Source: JACNJF01 sp050288105 (lineage in GTDB: Bacteria > Pseudomonadota > Gammaproteobacteria > GCA-001735895). From it: 64,000 nucleotides of DNA. Positions 43,612 to 52,066 of this stretch are shown here, one piece after another; within the stretch, counting starts at the first letter, position 1, and the number at the start of each line of letters is the position of its first letter. The stretch spans positions 95,077 to 159,076 of the forward strand of contig JBNKDE010000013.1 of assembly GCA_050288105.1 (NCBI GenBank), written 5' to 3'. Position numbers and translations under genes: made by a program. The notes under the pieces are model-generated. The model worked only from the letters and a program-made list of their open reading frames with translations, was not told the DNA's origin and did not search any database.

Positions 43612-44433
43612 TTATTTTTGTTCACCGCTGGGATGATAAACACCGCGTTGTCCTGGTGTCTGTTTGAAAGCCTGGGTTACGCCGAGGATGGTTTCTGTGC
43701 CACCCAGATAAAGAAAACCATCCTGAGGAATCAATCGGGCAATATTATTTAACACCATGCCCTTGGTTTCCTGATCAAAATAAATCAGTACGTTGCGACA
43801 GAAAACGACGTCGAACTTTCCGAGTCCGATCATGCTGTTGAGTAGATTGAACTCCTGGTAAGTGACCATGGCTCGGATATCAGGGCTGATCTGCCAGTTA
43901 TCCCCGACCGGTTTGAAATACTTGTTGAGCATGCTGGGGGGTAAGCCCCTTTTGACTTCAAACTGGTTGTAGATACCCTCGCGCGCACGATCAAGCACCT
44001 CGCGTGAAAGGTCTGTGGCCAGGATATCGACGCGCCATCCGGCCAGTTTATGCGCCTCTTCCTTAAGAATCATGGCCAGGGAATAAGGTTCCTGACCCGT
44101 AGAGCAGGCTGCACACCAGATCCTGAAACGTTTTTGTGTAGCGCGCGATTTTAATAATGCGGGCAGGGTCGCCTGGCGAAATTGTTCAAACGGGTGTGTG
44201 TCGCGGAAAAAGAAAGATTCGTTAATGGTCATCGCTTCTGTGATATCACGCAGCAGGATTTCGTCTGGGCGCCGGCGAATCGTGGATACCAGTTCTTCCA
44301 TGCTTTTTATGCCGCGGTTTCTTGCAACCGGCAGTATCCGGCTCTCTAGCAGGTAGAGTTTATCGCGGGTGACGATCAGTCCTGAGCGCTTTTTCAACAG
44401 TTGGGCAATAAAATCAAAATCTTCAGGGCTCAT
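43612..44433 (-). CDS. cheR: Chemotaxis methyltransferase CheR
   Basis: A 273-residue S-adenosylmethionine methyltransferase that methylates chemoreceptor glutamates. Landmarks are EAMTINESFFFRDTHPFEQF, the SAM-binding FRIWCAACSTGQEPYSLAM and ILATDLSREVLDRAREGIY, and the catalytic-side FDVVFCRNVLIYF. The gene overlaps the stop of the upstream cheB by four bases, forming a cheB-cheR unit. It faces the receptor gene on the other strand. Confidence 0.93.
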   Translation of the reverse strand: MSPEDFDFIAQLLKKRSGLIVTRDKLYLLESRILPVARNRGIKSMEELVSTIRRRPDEILLRDITEAMTINESFFFRDTHPFEQFRQATLPALLKSRATQKRFRIWCAACSTGQEPYSLAMILKEEAHKLAGWRVDILATDLSREVLDRAREGIYNQFEVKRGLPPSMLNKYFKPVGDNWQISPDIRAMVTYQEFNLLNSMIGLGKFDVVFCRNVLIYFDQETKGMVLNNIARLIPQDGFLYLGGTETILGVTQAFKQTPGQRGVYHPSGEQK

Positions 44434-45620
44434 AAATGCTGGCCTCTTAAAAGTTTGGCAATAGCGTTTGCCAGTTTATCCAGCGCTAACACTGCAGAGC
44501 ACAGGCCGTTGGTGGCAACTGCCCCTGGCATGCCCCAGACTACCGAGCTTGCTTCATCCTGAGCTAGTACAGTACTGCCGGCATCAACCAGCTCACGACA
44601 GCCTTTGAGTCCATCCTGTCCCATGCCTGTTAAAATGACCGCCAGTACCCGGTCATGATAGACGGATTTTAGTGATCGCATCATCGGGTCTACAGCAGGG
44701 CGACAAAAGTTTTCAGGAGGGTCCTGGGTGATTCTAAGCTGCACTCTCGATCCGCGTTTCTCCAGCAGCATGTGATGGTTGCCCGGTGCCAGGTAGATAT
44801 TACCGGCAATCACCTCCTCGCCATTTTCGCCCTCTTTGCAAATACCGTCAGACACGCGCGACAGGTGTTCGGTGAGTATTGATGTAAAGTCAGCGGGCAT
44901 GTGCTGAGTAATCACTACCGGTACGTTATTCAGGTGTCCCTGCAGGGCTGTGAACAGGGTGAACAGGGCCTGAGGTCCCCCGGTTGAGCTGCCTATGGCC
45001 AGAATCTCCGGGCGCGCTTTGCCTGCTGGCCTGAGCTTCACGGGTTGATTGGAATAAAGTCTTTCAGGGATCGCGCTATTGGCAGAGGGCGCTGCGGATG
45101 TCGAGCGACTGCGGCTTGTCTGTGTCGCACTCGATAAAGCCGGGGAGGCAGACTTGCTGGCGTAAACCCCATTCGACGCACTGGAGCCCAGTCCCTGCTG
45201 GCGACGTCTTGCACCGGCCAGTGCCTTAATTTTTTCAATAAGCTCGCGTCTGAAGGACAGGTCAGACTGCAACTCCTTTGAGTTCTGCGGTTTGACAACG
45301 TAATCTGCAGCGCCTGCCTTAAGCGCTCTGATGCTGATTTCAGCTTCGTTGTGGGAAAGTGTGCAGGCCATGATGACCCTGACATCCGGTTTCATGCGCA
45401 GGATCTGGGGTAGCGCCTGCAGGCCATCCATTTCCGGCATATCCGCATCCAGAATGATAACGTCGATATCATGCCGCTCCAGTTCCTTGACTGCCTGGGT
45501 CCCGTTGGCCGCATAGGCTGCGACCTGAATGGAGCCATCCTGCTCCAGCCAGCGACTTATCAATCCACGGATGACTGCCGAGTCATCTGCTAACATCACC
45601 TGGTATTGCCTGCTATTCAT
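44430..45620 (-). CDS. cheB: Chemotaxis response regulator protein-glutamate methylesterase CheB
   Basis: A 396-residue protein with a receiver domain (phospho-acceptor D58 in ILDADMPEMDG, and K in YVVKPQNSKEL), a long low-complexity serine/alanine linker (about residues 145-180), and the methylesterase domain with AIGSSTGGPQAL, TQHMPADFT and ILTGMGQDGLKG. It removes methyl groups from receptors. The standalone pair cheB-cheR with a receptor suggests an alternative adaptation or signalling system; cheA and cheW are not in this window. Confidence 0.93.
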   Translation of the reverse strand: MNSRQYQVMLADDSAVIRGLISRWLEQDGSIQVAAYAANGTQAVKELERHDIDVIILDADMPEMDGLQALPQILRMKPDVRVIMACTLSHNEAEISIRALKAGAADYVVKPQNSKELQSDLSFRRELIEKIKALAGARRRQQGLGSSASNGVYASKSASPALSSATQTSRSRSTSAAPSANSAIPERLYSNQPVKLRPAGKARPEILAIGSSTGGPQALFTLFTALQGHLNNVPVVITQHMPADFTSILTEHLSRVSDGICKEGENGEEVIAGNIYLAPGNHHMLLEKRGSRVQLRITQDPPENFCRPAVDPMMRSLKSVYHDRVLAVILTGMGQDGLKGCRELVDAGSTVLAQDEASSVVWGMPGAVATNGLCSAVLALDKLANAIAKLLRGQHL

Positions 45621-45862
45621 TGAGTCAGTTGGATGTTCCTGTCAATTTGTTAGTTAGTTTTTAAGGGTCATTATTATTGCTTACGGGAGGCAATAGATGG
45701 TGCTATCAATGTCGGCATGAGTATAGGCTGATACGCTGCTGGCCGCACGAAAATTAGTTGAAATTTTGACATTCGAAAAGCGCAGCATGAAGTTAAAGTT
45801 GAGCCTGCTTGTGCCTGAAATAAATTTTATATGTTCGTTGTAATGAGGTGAAGTGGCTGGTT

Positions 45863-46576
45863 TTATTTTGCACCTATTACCCTTAGTCCCTGTTTCTCCC
45901 TGTTATCCGAGGTGAATAATTCGGCGTAGTTCAAGGTTGCGTTGGCATGCTCGCGCATAATAGCCTCAGCGCGCGCGCCCTGACCACGCGAAATCGCATC
46001 GAATGCGGCATGATGCTGCATATGTGCAAAATTAAAGCGTCTAAATTCGCGGTCCAGATGGTGGCGATCAATCGCCAGTGCCGAGACCGAGGCGAAAGGC
46101 AGGTGCTCATCACGTGACAGTGCAGTACTGATGGCGGTATTGGCACTGGCATCAATTATGATACTGTGAAAACGCTTGTTCATATCATGATAGATCTCCA
46201 GGTCCTCTTCGGTGACATAACCTTTATTGAAAAGAGAATCACCTTGCGACAGGCACTCCAGCAAGCCCTGGCGCTGGCTGTCGGTTAAGCCATTCTGGGC
46301 CGCCTGTAATGCGGCCAGCCCTTCCAGAACCCCGCGTACCTCTATCGATCCATTGATTTCATCATCGGTAACCTCTCTTACTCTATAGCCCCGGCGTGCC
46401 TGCTTGGTGAGTAGCCCTTCCTGCTCCAGTGTGCGAAACGCCATACGTACCGGCATGCGTGAAACACCCAACCGTTCAGCGGTCGGGATTTCAACCAGTC
46501 GTTCGCCTGCAGCTAATTCACCAGTGAGTATCATCTGGCGTAATGTGCTCAGTACGCGTTGCCCTTGTTTTGCCAT
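45863..46576 (-). CDS. GntR-family regulator with FCD domain (VanR-like)
   Basis: A 237-residue repressor. The winged helix includes GERLVEIPTAERLGVSRMPV and RMAFRTLEQEGLLTKQARRG. The FCD domain contains the metal-ligand pattern EIYHDMNKRFHSIIIDAS and MQHHAAFDAISRG, typical of small carboxylate-sensing members. It is divergent from the Rieske oxygenase gene, and the intergenic region carries two copies of the sequence used as operator by Caulobacter VanR, so vanillate or a related methoxybenzoate is the likely inducer. The exact effector is inferred. Confidence 0.85.
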   Translation of the reverse strand: MAKQGQRVLSTLRQMILTGELAAGERLVEIPTAERLGVSRMPVRMAFRTLEQEGLLTKQARRGYRVREVTDDEINGSIEVRGVLEGLAALQAAQNGLTDSQRQGLLECLSQGDSLFNKGYVTEEDLEIYHDMNKRFHSIIIDASANTAISTALSRDEHLPFASVSALAIDRHHLDREFRRFNFAHMQHHAAFDAISRGQGARAEAIMREHANATLNYAELFTSDNREKQGLRVIGAK

Positions 46577-46601
46577 TGCGCTATGTCCCCTGCAGTTGTG
46601 T

Positions 46602-46627
46602 CAGCTGTATTGTAGATGATACAGCTG
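46602..46627. promoter_or_regulatory. Inverted repeat upstream of the GntR gene
   Basis: CAGCTGTAT (46602-46610) and ATACAGCTG (46619-46627) are perfect 9-bp arms with an 8-base spacer, just upstream of the GntR start codon. Could be a second operator or an mRNA hairpin in the leader. Confidence 0.45.
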
Positions 46628-46672
46628 CCAAGCGGATTAATTGAATAACCAAATATCGTAAATCCTACTTCT

Positions 46673-46684
46673 TTTGGATCCAAT
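46673..46684. promoter_or_regulatory. VanR-type operator, copy 1
   Basis: TTTGGATCCAAT, matching ATTGGATCCAAT at 11 of 12 bases. About 100 bases upstream of the GntR start, so probably used for autoregulation. Confidence 0.65.
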
Positions 46685-46830
46685 AAGTCAAAAACACTGA
46701 GGCCTGGCTATTTTTGTGGATTTCTCCATTCGAACCCTTATTAATTCCATTTATATAGCTGTGAAGCGCTATATTGTTATAAATAATGATGCTAATAAAG
46801 TACTGCCACTGGTCCGGAATAGTTGGATAT

Positions 46831-46873
46831 TTGCTTGATCTTAGTGAAAGCATATGATTATATTGGATCCAAT
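46831..46873 (+). promoter_or_regulatory. Promoter of the Rieske/corrinoid operon with VanR-type operator, copy 2
   Basis: A -35-like TTGCTT (46831-46836), 16-base spacer, -10 TATGAT (46853-46858), and a perfect 12-bp palindrome ATTGGATCCAAT at 46862-46873 lying over the expected transcription start. This sequence is the operator I know from the Caulobacter vanR system. A bound repressor would block the promoter. A strong ribosome site GGAGGA follows at 46889. Confidence 0.72.
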
Positions 46874-46902
46874 TAGAATATATAACCTGGAGGAAGATTA
46901 AT

Positions 46903-47949
46903 ATGTATCCCAAAAACACCTGGTATGTAGCCTGCACCCCGGACGAAATTCAGGAAAAACCCCTGGGGCGTCAGATTTGTGGCAAGCCGATTGTGTTCTA
47001 CCGCGATGGTGATGCTCAGGTTGTTGCGCTGGAAGATTTCTGCCCGCATCGCGGCGCGCCGTTATCGCTGGGTCAAATCCGGGATGGAAAGCTGGTGTGT
47101 GGCTATCACGGACTTAAGATGGGTAGCAACGGTAAAACGGAGTCAATGCCCAAGCAGCGCGTTGAAAAATTCCCCTGTGTACATGCCTATCCAGTTGTTG
47201 AACGTTATGGTTTTATCTGGGTATGGCCGGGTGATGCTGATCAGGCTGATGCGGACCTGATCCCGGTACTTGAATGGGCAGACGACCCTGACTGGGGTTA
47301 TGGTGGTGGTTTGTATCACATTCAGTGCGATTATCGCCTGATGATCGATAACCTGATGGATCTTACCCATGAAACCTATGTGCATTCTACCAGTATCGGG
47401 CAAAAGGAAATCGACGAAGCTCCGGTGAATACCACTATGGATGGTGACAAAGTAACCACCAGTCGCTTTATGGATAACATCATTGCGCCTCCATTCTGGC
47501 AGGCTGCGCTTAAGGCCAACAATCTGGCACACGACGTCCCTGTTGATCGCTGGCAGATATGCCGTTTTACGCCGCCCAGCCATGTGATGATTGATGTTGG
47601 CGTGGCACACGCCGGGCATGGTGGGTTCGATGCCCCGCATGAGCACAAGGTAAGCAGCGTAGTCGTTGATTTTATTACCCCTGAAAGTGAAACCTCCATG
47701 TGGTATTTCTGGGGTATGGCGCGTAATTTCAAACCTCAGGATCAGCAACTGACTGACTCTATTCGTGAAGGACAGGGCGGCATCTTTGCCGAAGACCTGG
47801 AAATGCTGGAACAGCAGCAGAAAAATCTGCAAACCTATTTCTCTGATCGCAGGCTGTTAAGGCTGGATATTGATGCAGGTGGTGCGCACTCAAGACGTAT
47901 CATTGATCGCATGATTAAAGCGGAACAGCAAGACTATCTGGCGAGCTGA
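46903..47949 (+). CDS. Rieske non-haem iron oxygenase, VanA-type O-demethylase alpha subunit
   Basis: A 348-residue oxygenase. Rieske cluster ligands are C47-x-H49 (FCPHRGAPL) and C66-x2-H69 (VCGYHGLKM). The mononuclear iron site is in DNLMDLTHETYVHST with H156 and H161, and D153 is the bridging acid. The sequence pattern is that of vanillate demethylase VanA, which removes the methoxy methyl as formaldehyde. No VanB-type reductase gene is nearby; it may use the ferredoxin/reductase at 26060-27600 or one elsewhere. The VanR-type operator just upstream supports a methoxybenzoate substrate. Confidence 0.88.
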   Translation: MYPKNTWYVACTPDEIQEKPLGRQICGKPIVFYRDGDAQVVALEDFCPHRGAPLSLGQIRDGKLVCGYHGLKMGSNGKTESMPKQRVEKFPCVHAYPVVERYGFIWVWPGDADQADADLIPVLEWADDPDWGYGGGLYHIQCDYRLMIDNLMDLTHETYVHSTSIGQKEIDEAPVNTTMDGDKVTTSRFMDNIIAPPFWQAALKANNLAHDVPVDRWQICRFTPPSHVMIDVGVAHAGHGGFDAPHEHKVSSVVVDFITPESETSMWYFWGMARNFKPQDQQLTDSIREGQGGIFAEDLEMLEQQQKNLQTYFSDRRLLRLDIDAGGAHSRRIIDRMIKAEQQDYLAS

Positions 47950-47980
47950 TACTGAAGCGGCAATCTGGAGGAAGTAGGTT

Positions 47981-48046
47981 ATGTGCCTGGCGTTTTCTAC
48001 CAGATCTGCTTCTGTTGAATTTCATCCTGTGATTAAAAGTGCCTGA
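47981..48046 (+). CDS. Possible 21-residue small ORF (leader peptide or fossil)
   Basis: ATG at 47981 follows a strong ribosome site (GGAGGAAG, 47967-47974) and opens a 21-codon frame ending TGA at 48046, 10 bases before the next gene. No similarity recognised. Might couple translation to the MetVF-like gene, which itself has no clear ribosome site. It is too short to be sure it is translated. Confidence 0.3.
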   Translation: MCLAFSTRSASVEFHPVIKSA

Positions 48047-48056
48047 GTCATAATTA

Positions 48057-49472
48057 ATGCGCGCGATACGTCATTTATCAACACGCCACGCACGATCTCT
48101 GCAGCAGGTGTATCGTGTGTTTTCCAGGGTTGCACCGGTGTTTGCGCCCGTACTAAGGGGGATAGGTGCGCGACGTGCAGAGCCCGTGTTGCGGGTGGTC
48201 GAGCGTGCCAGCAAGGGCCTGCTATTCGACTGCCAGATGTGTGGGCAGTGCGTGCTATCCAGTACCGGCATGACCTGTCCGGTGAATTGCGCCAAGCAAA
48301 TGCGAAATGGACCCTGTGGAGGTGTCAGGGCAGATGCTCGATGCGAAGTTAAGCCTGATATGCGCTGTGTCTGGGTGGAAGCCATTAAAGGCAGTAAGCG
48401 TATTGATCATCGCCAGACGATACCTGTAGCACCATTATTACCTGCTATTGATGTGCGCAGGCGAGGTCGCTCTAGCTGGATTGATGTTATTGAAGGGCGA
48501 CCGGAAACAGAAATTCAGTCCCCCGTTACTGAGCGTACGGTAGATGAGTCTACCCCCAGTAACCTGGAGCGAGCCTGTCGCTCTGGAAGAATGGTGGTCA
48601 CTGTAGAGGTGGCACCACCTGATTCTGCAAATCCGCAGCATCTGCTGGATAAGGCCAATACCTTCAAAGGCCTGGTAGATGCTATCAATATTACCGATGG
48701 TGCAGGGGGTAACTGCCATATGTCCAGTGTTGCTGCCTCGGCTGTACTCGCTGCCAATGGCTTTGACCCGGTTTACCAGGTTGCCTGCCGTGATCGTAAT
48801 CGCATCGCGATTCAGGGCGATATCATCGGTGCGGCAACCCTGGGTGTTAAGAATATTCTGTGCCTCACCGGTGATGATGTGTCGCAGGGCGATCATCCGC
48901 AGGCAAAGCCGGTTTTTGATCTGGATGCGGTATCGCTATTGCATATCGTGCGCGGTATGTGTGACCGAGGCGAATATGCCTCCGGACGCAAGCTGCAAGC
49001 CGCACCCGACCTGTTTATTGGTGCCACAGCCAATCCCTTTGTGCCGCCATTCAATGACCGTATTGCGAATCTTGAAAAAAAGGTCAACGCAGGTGCGCGT
49101 TTCATCCAGACCCAGTTCTGTTTTGACCTGCCGATGTTTGAATCCTTCATGGCGGAAATTCGCCAGCGCGAGCTGCATCGGCGTGCTCACATCATAGTCG
49201 GTGTCGGCACTCTGGCTTCGGCTCGAGCCCTGGCCTGGATGGGTGCTAACGTGCCTGGTGTGCATGTCCCGCCAGCGATGATCAGGCGCATTGAAAAGTC
49301 CACAGATCAGAAGCAGGCAGCCAAACAAATCTGTATCGAACATATCCGCGCGCTTGCGCAAATCGAGGGTCTGGCGGGTGTGCATGTGATGGGGCACCGC
49401 AACGAAGATGTGCTGGCCGAAATTATTATTGAATCCGGGTTGCGTCAGCAGCCTCGCCTAAAAACTGTTTAA
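48057..49472 (+). CDS. MetV-MetF fusion: zinc/cysteine-rich domain plus methylenetetrahydrofolate reductase
   Basis: A 471-residue protein. The N-terminal part carries a cysteine-rich segment (FDCQMCGQCVLSSTGMTC, then CAKQMRNGPCGG and ARCEVKPDMRC), the hallmark of the MTHFR_C/MetV domain found in acetogens. The C-terminal part (about residues 175-465) is a MetF barrel with VVTVEVAPPDSANP, INITDGAGGNCHMSS, GVKNILCLTGDD and FIGATANPFV. It would oxidise methyl-H4folate to methylene-H4folate, or reduce it. It opens the corrinoid gene set. Codon and base use look like those of its neighbours. Confidence 0.85.
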   Translation: MRAIRHLSTRHARSLQQVYRVFSRVAPVFAPVLRGIGARRAEPVLRVVERASKGLLFDCQMCGQCVLSSTGMTCPVNCAKQMRNGPCGGVRADARCEVKPDMRCVWVEAIKGSKRIDHRQTIPVAPLLPAIDVRRRGRSSWIDVIEGRPETEIQSPVTERTVDESTPSNLERACRSGRMVVTVEVAPPDSANPQHLLDKANTFKGLVDAINITDGAGGNCHMSSVAASAVLAANGFDPVYQVACRDRNRIAIQGDIIGAATLGVKNILCLTGDDVSQGDHPQAKPVFDLDAVSLLHIVRGMCDRGEYASGRKLQAAPDLFIGATANPFVPPFNDRIANLEKKVNAGARFIQTQFCFDLPMFESFMAEIRQRELHRRAHIIVGVGTLASARALAWMGANVPGVHVPPAMIRRIEKSTDQKQAAKQICIEHIRALAQIEGLAGVHVMGHRNEDVLAEIIIESGLRQQPRLKTV

Positions 49473-49489
49473 CCAACGAGGAATAAGCA

Positions 49490-50149
49490 ATGAGTGAAAT
49501 GACAGAACAGGAAAAGCAACTGGTCGATTTACTGGCCGATATGGAAGAAGATGAGGCGCTGCCGCTGGCGTTTGAAATGCTCAATAGCGGGCATGACCCG
49601 ATCCGAGTTTTAGAGTTGTGTCGTATCGCGATGGACCGTGTCGGCAAACTGTTTGAGGAAGGTGAATACTTTCTGCCCGAGTTAGTACTAGCGGGTGAAA
49701 TGCTTGACCAGATTGGTGAAGTTGCCAAGCCGTTGATCAAGCAGGCTGAAGGCGAAGAAAGCAAAAAGCACGGCAAGGTGCTGATTGGCACAGTGCATGG
49801 CGACCTGCACGACATTGGTAAGAATATCGTCAGCTTTATGCTCGATATCAATGGCTTTGAAGTGAAAGATATCGGTGTCGATGTACCGGTGCAAACCTTC
49901 ATCGACGAAATCAATGCCTACCAGCCCGACGTTGTGGGACTATCCGGATTTTTGACGTTAGCTTTTGATTCCATGAAAGAAACTATTGAAGCCTTCGAGT
50001 CACAGGGTATGCGCGACAAGTTCAAAATCATGATCGGTGGCGGACAGATTGACACTACAGTGCAAAATTACACCGGTGCCGATGCATTTGGGGTCAATGC
50101 GGTCGAAGCGGTTAACCTGTGCCGTGGCTGGATGGGAGTGGCAGCATGA
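49490..50149 (+). CDS. Corrinoid protein (methyltransferase corrinoid-carrier, MtaC/MtvA-like)
   Basis: A 219-residue B12-binding protein. The N-terminal helical cap (about residues 1-90) is followed by the cobalamin-binding Rossmann domain with TVHGDLHDIGKNIV, where H107 of DxHxxG would coordinate cobalt. VVGLSGFLTLAFDSMKE and MIGGGQIDTTV complete the domain. It carries the methyl group between the substrate methyltransferase and the folate methyltransferase. Its stop overlaps the next start (ATGA), so the two are translated together. Confidence 0.93.
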   Translation: MSEMTEQEKQLVDLLADMEEDEALPLAFEMLNSGHDPIRVLELCRIAMDRVGKLFEEGEYFLPELVLAGEMLDQIGEVAKPLIKQAEGEESKKHGKVLIGTVHGDLHDIGKNIVSFMLDINGFEVKDIGVDVPVQTFIDEINAYQPDVVGLSGFLTLAFDSMKETIEAFESQGMRDKFKIMIGGGQIDTTVQNYTGADAFGVNAVEAVNLCRGWMGVAA

Positions 50150-51396
50150 ACCTGCTTAACGGAAATGCGGCGCATGACCAGCGCTGGCAGCGCATCCTCG
50201 ATACCATTGCATTAAAACAGCCCGACCGTATGCCGGTGGCGCTGTATGCCACATTCTGGCTCGCCAAATACGGTGATATCACCTGCAAGCAATTGATGCA
50301 CGATTACGATAAGGTGAAAGAAATCGCTGAACGCGCGGTGCTTGAGTTTGATCCCGATGTATACAGCCCGATGGTTCTGGGTGTGGCTTCTGGACGTTCA
50401 CTGGAAGCGATCGGGTTTAAACAGGTGCAGTGGCCGGGTCATGGTGTTGGCGACAACCAGCCGTTCCAGTATCTGGATCGCGAATATATGACAGCGGATG
50501 AATATGATGATTTCATCTTTGATCCAACCGGGTTTTATCTGCAGAAATACCTGCCTCGCGTTGCCGAAGCCTTCGAAGGTATTGATCAGTTACCGGTATT
50601 TCCAGGTCTGCATTACTTCCGTCTGGTCGCAGGTATACGTCCGTTTGCCAAACCGGCGGTACGCGAATCACTGGAAAAAATCATCAAGGCCGCTGAAGAA
50701 GTAGAACGCTTTGGCAACCATCACGTGCAGTTTACCCAGACTATGACCAATCACGGTTATCCCTGCACTAATGGGGTCACAGCAGTTTCTCCCTATGATT
50801 TTATTGCCGATTACTTCCGTGGTGCGCGCGGTATGATGACCGACCTGTTCCGTAACAAGGACAAGTTGCTCGAATTGCTCGACAAGGCTTCCACCTTCCT
50901 GCTGCGTCAAACCATTAGCACGGCACAGATGTCCGGTAATCCGATTGTTTTTATTCCCATCCACTGGGCGCCGGATGCGTTCATGTCGCAGAAGCAGTTC
51001 GAAAAATTCTACTGGCCGCCGTTTCGTAAGATGCTAATCGGTATGATCGATGCCGGACTGGTACCGATGCCGCTGTGGGAAGCCGATTGCACCAAGCGTC
51101 TGGAAACCATCGCCGACGTGCCAGCGGGCAAATGTATCTACTGGTTTGAGCGCACCGACATGGTCAAGGCGCATGAAGTACTGGGTGACACTGTGGCGCT
51201 GCGCGGCAACCTGTCGCCATCAATGATGACGACTGGTACTCCAGACGAAGTCGATGCTGCGGTCAAGCATCTGGTCGACAATGTCTGGAACAAGGGCGGC
51301 AATATGATCCTGGACTGTGCGTTTGGATTACCGGATGAAACCCCGATTCCTAACGTACGTGCCATGTTCGACGCCGCACGTAAATACGCAGGCTAA
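50146..51396 (+). CDS. UroD-family substrate:corrinoid methyltransferase
   Basis: A 416-residue TIM-barrel protein of the uroporphyrinogen-decarboxylase superfamily. Landmarks: LKQPDRMPVALYATFWLAKY, then NTLSPSMM-like segments (GNLSPSMMTTGTPDEVD) and the C-terminal GGNMILDCAFGLPDETPIPN. Such proteins transfer methyl from methoxylated or methylated substrates to a corrinoid, as in O-demethylases and MtaB-like systems. Metal ligands are likely in EADCTKRLETI and LDCAFG. The start overlaps the corrinoid-protein stop by four bases. The substrate is unknown; a methoxylated aromatic acid is inferred from the island. Confidence 0.85.
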   Translation: MNLLNGNAAHDQRWQRILDTIALKQPDRMPVALYATFWLAKYGDITCKQLMHDYDKVKEIAERAVLEFDPDVYSPMVLGVASGRSLEAIGFKQVQWPGHGVGDNQPFQYLDREYMTADEYDDFIFDPTGFYLQKYLPRVAEAFEGIDQLPVFPGLHYFRLVAGIRPFAKPAVRESLEKIIKAAEEVERFGNHHVQFTQTMTNHGYPCTNGVTAVSPYDFIADYFRGARGMMTDLFRNKDKLLELLDKASTFLLRQTISTAQMSGNPIVFIPIHWAPDAFMSQKQFEKFYWPPFRKMLIGMIDAGLVPMPLWEADCTKRLETIADVPAGKCIYWFERTDMVKAHEVLGDTVALRGNLSPSMMTTGTPDEVDAAVKHLVDNVWNKGGNMILDCAFGLPDETPIPNVRAMFDAARKYAG

Positions 51397-51400
51397 AGCC

Positions 51401-52063
51401 ATGAACGGCCGTCTACTGCGACACGCGAAGCGTATTTCTACCCAGGGCCTGTCGCCGATATATGCGCGTCAACGCGCGAAAGCGATAGCCCTGCTGGAAG
51501 AGGAATCGTTGTTGCAGGCGGCATTCACGTTCAAACAGCTATCATTGGACAGTGTTGATGGTAGTCAGTTGAAAATTGCGGGCAGTCAACTGGATGCACC
51601 TCTATTGATTCCGCAAAGCGGACAACTTACTGGTCTGTGTTTTGGTGCCTGTACCCTGGGTGCGGGACTCGAGCAGCGTGTGACCGAGCTGTTTCGGCAA
51701 CGTCGCGCGTCGCTGGCGCTAGCGCTGGATTCGCTGGGTACCGAATTACTGTTTGACCTGGGTCGACGCCTGCATGATCGCATCGTGATCGACAGTCGAC
51801 GCCAGGGTTTGAGCGTGGGGCAGGATTTACACGCCGGTGACCCCGGTCTGGACCTGTGCGCGCAGGCGACGGTGTTACGCCTGGCAGACGCGCAGAAGAT
51901 TGGTATCAATCTACACAACAGTAATCTGTTGCAACCGCTCAAATCCAGCAGTGTGGTGATGTCCGTCGGCTATGATTTGCCCAAACCTAACTGGTCACGT
52001 TGTGAGCATTGCCCATCGCGTGCGCGCTGTCGTCTGACCCAGAACAATCGTGACGCGGCCTGA
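51401..52063 (+). CDS. B12-dependent methionine synthase activation-domain-like protein with Cys tail
   Basis: A 220-residue protein beginning 4 bases after the UroD gene. The core (LCFGACTLGAGLEQRVTEL ... ALDSLGTELLF ... GINLHNSNLLQPLKSSSV) resembles the MetH activation domain that binds S-adenosylmethionine and helps reductive methylation of cobalamin. The C-terminus has a compact cysteine cluster CEHCPSRARC that could bind iron-sulfur or zinc. It probably cooperates with the RACo-like protein in keeping the corrinoid protein active. An upstream in-frame ATG (51317) would overlap the previous gene; 51401 is favoured. Confidence 0.75.
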   Translation: MNGRLLRHAKRISTQGLSPIYARQRAKAIALLEEESLLQAAFTFKQLSLDSVDGSQLKIAGSQLDAPLLIPQSGQLTGLCFGACTLGAGLEQRVTELFRQRRASLALALDSLGTELLFDLGRRLHDRIVIDSRRQGLSVGQDLHAGDPGLDLCAQATVLRLADAQKIGINLHNSNLLQPLKSSSVVMSVGYDLPKPNWSRCEHCPSRARCRLTQNNRDAA

Positions 52064-52066
52064 ATC

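Noticed and set aside
50146..51396. Uroporphyrinogen decarboxylase of haem synthesis
   Set aside because: Operon with a corrinoid protein, RACo-like and MeTr genes and the absence of typical HemE N-terminal RQAGRY-type motif point to a methyltransferase.
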